DNA from: Nonomuraea aurantiaca
GTDB taxonomy: Bacteria; Actinomycetota; Actinomycetes; Streptosporangiales; Streptosporangiaceae
Direction: 5' to 3'
Assembly (NCBI RefSeq): GCF_020215705.1
Contig: NZ_JAIWNB010000001.1
Coordinates: 1,209,199-1,273,198, forward strand
DNA length: 64,000 nt
Shown here: piece after piece, positions 55,896 through 64,000 of the stretch
How the letters are laid out: each line of letters opens with the position of its first letter
How positions within the stretch are numbered: position 1 is the stretch's first letter
Made by a program: the position numbers and the translations under genes
The notes under the pieces: model-generated
Databases searched by the model: none
The model's input: only the letters and a program-made list of their open reading frames with translations
Told to the model about the DNA's origin: nothing

Positions 55896-56633
55896 TCACT
55901 GGGAGGAGAAGAGGCGCTGCTGGATCTCTCTCCGGTAGTCGTCGAGGGTGTTGTCGATGTGCGTGGCCGCGGCCTGGGCAGCCGCTTCCGGGTCGCCGGC
56001 GCGGATGGCCTGGTAGATGGCGTCGTGCTCCTCGACGGCCTTGGCGGCGTGCCCGCCCACCGAGCCGCGCAGCCCGATGAGATTGGATTGCGCCTGCAGC
56101 CTGCGGGCCTCCCGCACCGCCACCTGGAGGAACATGTTGTGCGAGGCCGTGGCGATGGCGGTGTGAAAGGTGTCGTCGCCCTTGTTGAACAGGTCTTCTT
56201 GTCCGGTCTCGAAGCCGTGGCGGCACACGCCGGCCGCCTCCTCGATGGCCCTCAGCTCCGCGGGGGTGGCGCGGCGGGCGGCCAGCCGGCTGGTCTCCAT
56301 CTCCTGCGCTCTGCGGAACTCGAACAGCATGTAGACATGGTCCAGGTCGGTCGGGAGGAAGAAGGACGCCCAGCGCCCGGTGCCGAACATCCCCTCGTCG
56401 TCGGCCACGTACAGGCCGCGGCCCTTCTGGGCGCGCACCCGGCCCAGCGCGGACAGGATCTTCACCGCCTCGCGTACGACGGTGCGGCTGGTGCCCAGCT
56501 GCCGGGCCAGCTCGATCTCGGTCGGCATGCGGTCGCCCGGGCGCAGGCCGAGCCGGACGATGTATTCGAGTACCTGCTCGGCAGCCACCTCGTAGCCCGG
56601 CCGGTATCCGCTCTCGCGCGGGGTGTCGGTCAC
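55896..56633 (-). CDS. FadR-type GntR-family regulator
   Basis: The 245-residue protein has a winged helix (about 12-80: PGDRMPTEIELARQLGTSRTVVREAVKILSALG) and a helical FCD ligand-binding domain (about 100-235) with the metal-binding Asp and His pattern (GDDTFHTAIATASHN and EEHDAIYQAI). FadR/UxuR-like members sense sugar acids or related carboxylates. It sits in the middle of the carbohydrate locus. A 15-bp palindrome lies 87 bp upstream of its start and two related ones lie downstream, making it the best candidate for the ATGAA-N3-TTCAT operators. Confidence 0.9.
   Translation of the reverse strand: MTDTPRESGYRPGYEVAAEQVLEYIVRLGLRPGDRMPTEIELARQLGTSRTVVREAVKILSALGRVRAQKGRGLYVADDEGMFGTGRWASFFLPTDLDHVYMLFEFRRAQEMETSRLAARRATPAELRAIEEAAGVCRHGFETGQEDLFNKGDDTFHTAIATASHNMFLQVAVREARRLQAQSNLIGLRGSVGGHAAKAVEEHDAIYQAIRAGDPEAAAQAAATHIDNTLDDYRREIQQRLFSSQ

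Positions 56634-64000
<7,367 letters not shown>

Overview
The window is about 70 percent GC, with GTG/ATG starts, GGAG-type ribosome binding sites and dense operons. Gene content includes S-adenosyl methyltransferases of the DUF574 family, F420-type oxidoreductases, a CGNR regulator, B12-controlled class Ia ribonucleotide reductase and many RICIN-tailed secreted enzymes. This points to a filamentous actinobacterium, most likely of the Streptosporangiales (Nonomuraea- or Streptosporangium-like). The genus is inference, not something the sequence proves.

Layout. 1-3.8 kb: the right end of a class II lanthipeptide cluster (3' part of lanM, then an ABC exporter). It stops abruptly at 3.8-4.8 kb in a graveyard of a truncated LuxR-type ATPase regulator and a 43-codon piece of a Val/Leu dehydrogenase. 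5-7.8 kb: small housekeeping genes (SCO4226-like protein, methyltransferase, cold-shock protein with a hairpin leader, ACT-domain membrane protein). 7.8-21 kb: a minus-strand accessory block. Its core is a tightly coupled five-gene operon running from 19895 down to 13038: FAD amine oxidoreductase, A-T-reductase NRPS-like protein, aldo/keto reductase, sulfotransferase, and an HK97-fold shell protein that looks like a family 3 (biosynthetic-cluster) encapsulin. An acyl-CoA ligase, an MFS exporter, a GH2 glycosidase and an amidohydrolase flank it. This is the most exciting system here: a probable protein nanocompartment embedded in a small natural-product pathway.

21-28.8 kb: a secreted BP74-like protein, an RsbW-like ATPase, a divergent pair of paralogous AfsR/LuxR-type ATPase regulators (one lacking the DNA-binding domain), and a CYTH-CHAD protein. 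28.9-33.3 kb: a TetR-controlled heterodimeric ABC exporter. 33.4-35.1 kb: an F420-type oxidoreductase, a TetR remnant and four minus-strand tRNAs (Val, Gly, Cys, Gly). 35.3-40.4 kb: a large amidase with an internal 12-residue repeat, and a TetR/ABC-2 exporter locus carrying two operator palindromes and an inserted repeat element. 40.4-48 kb: core metabolism (glmS, a second DUF574 methyltransferase, a TctC-like lipoprotein, and a cobalamin riboswitch ahead of nrdA-nrdB). 48-53.3 kb: an MscS channel, a CGNR regulator facing an EamA exporter across twin operators, a CcdA/DsbA-like thiol pair, a YciI protein and an unusual class I tRNA with a CAG anticodon.

53.5-64 kb: a carbohydrate-use locus of secreted, RICIN-tailed enzymes: a clan-A-like glycosidase, a parallel beta-helix enzyme, a PQQ-type sugar dehydrogenase, and a ThuA plus DUF1080 protein cut by the window edge. 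It surrounds a FadR-type regulator and repeated candidate operators. Three copies of a roughly 65-bp intergenic element are scattered through the window (12.95, 28.84 and 39.5 kb).
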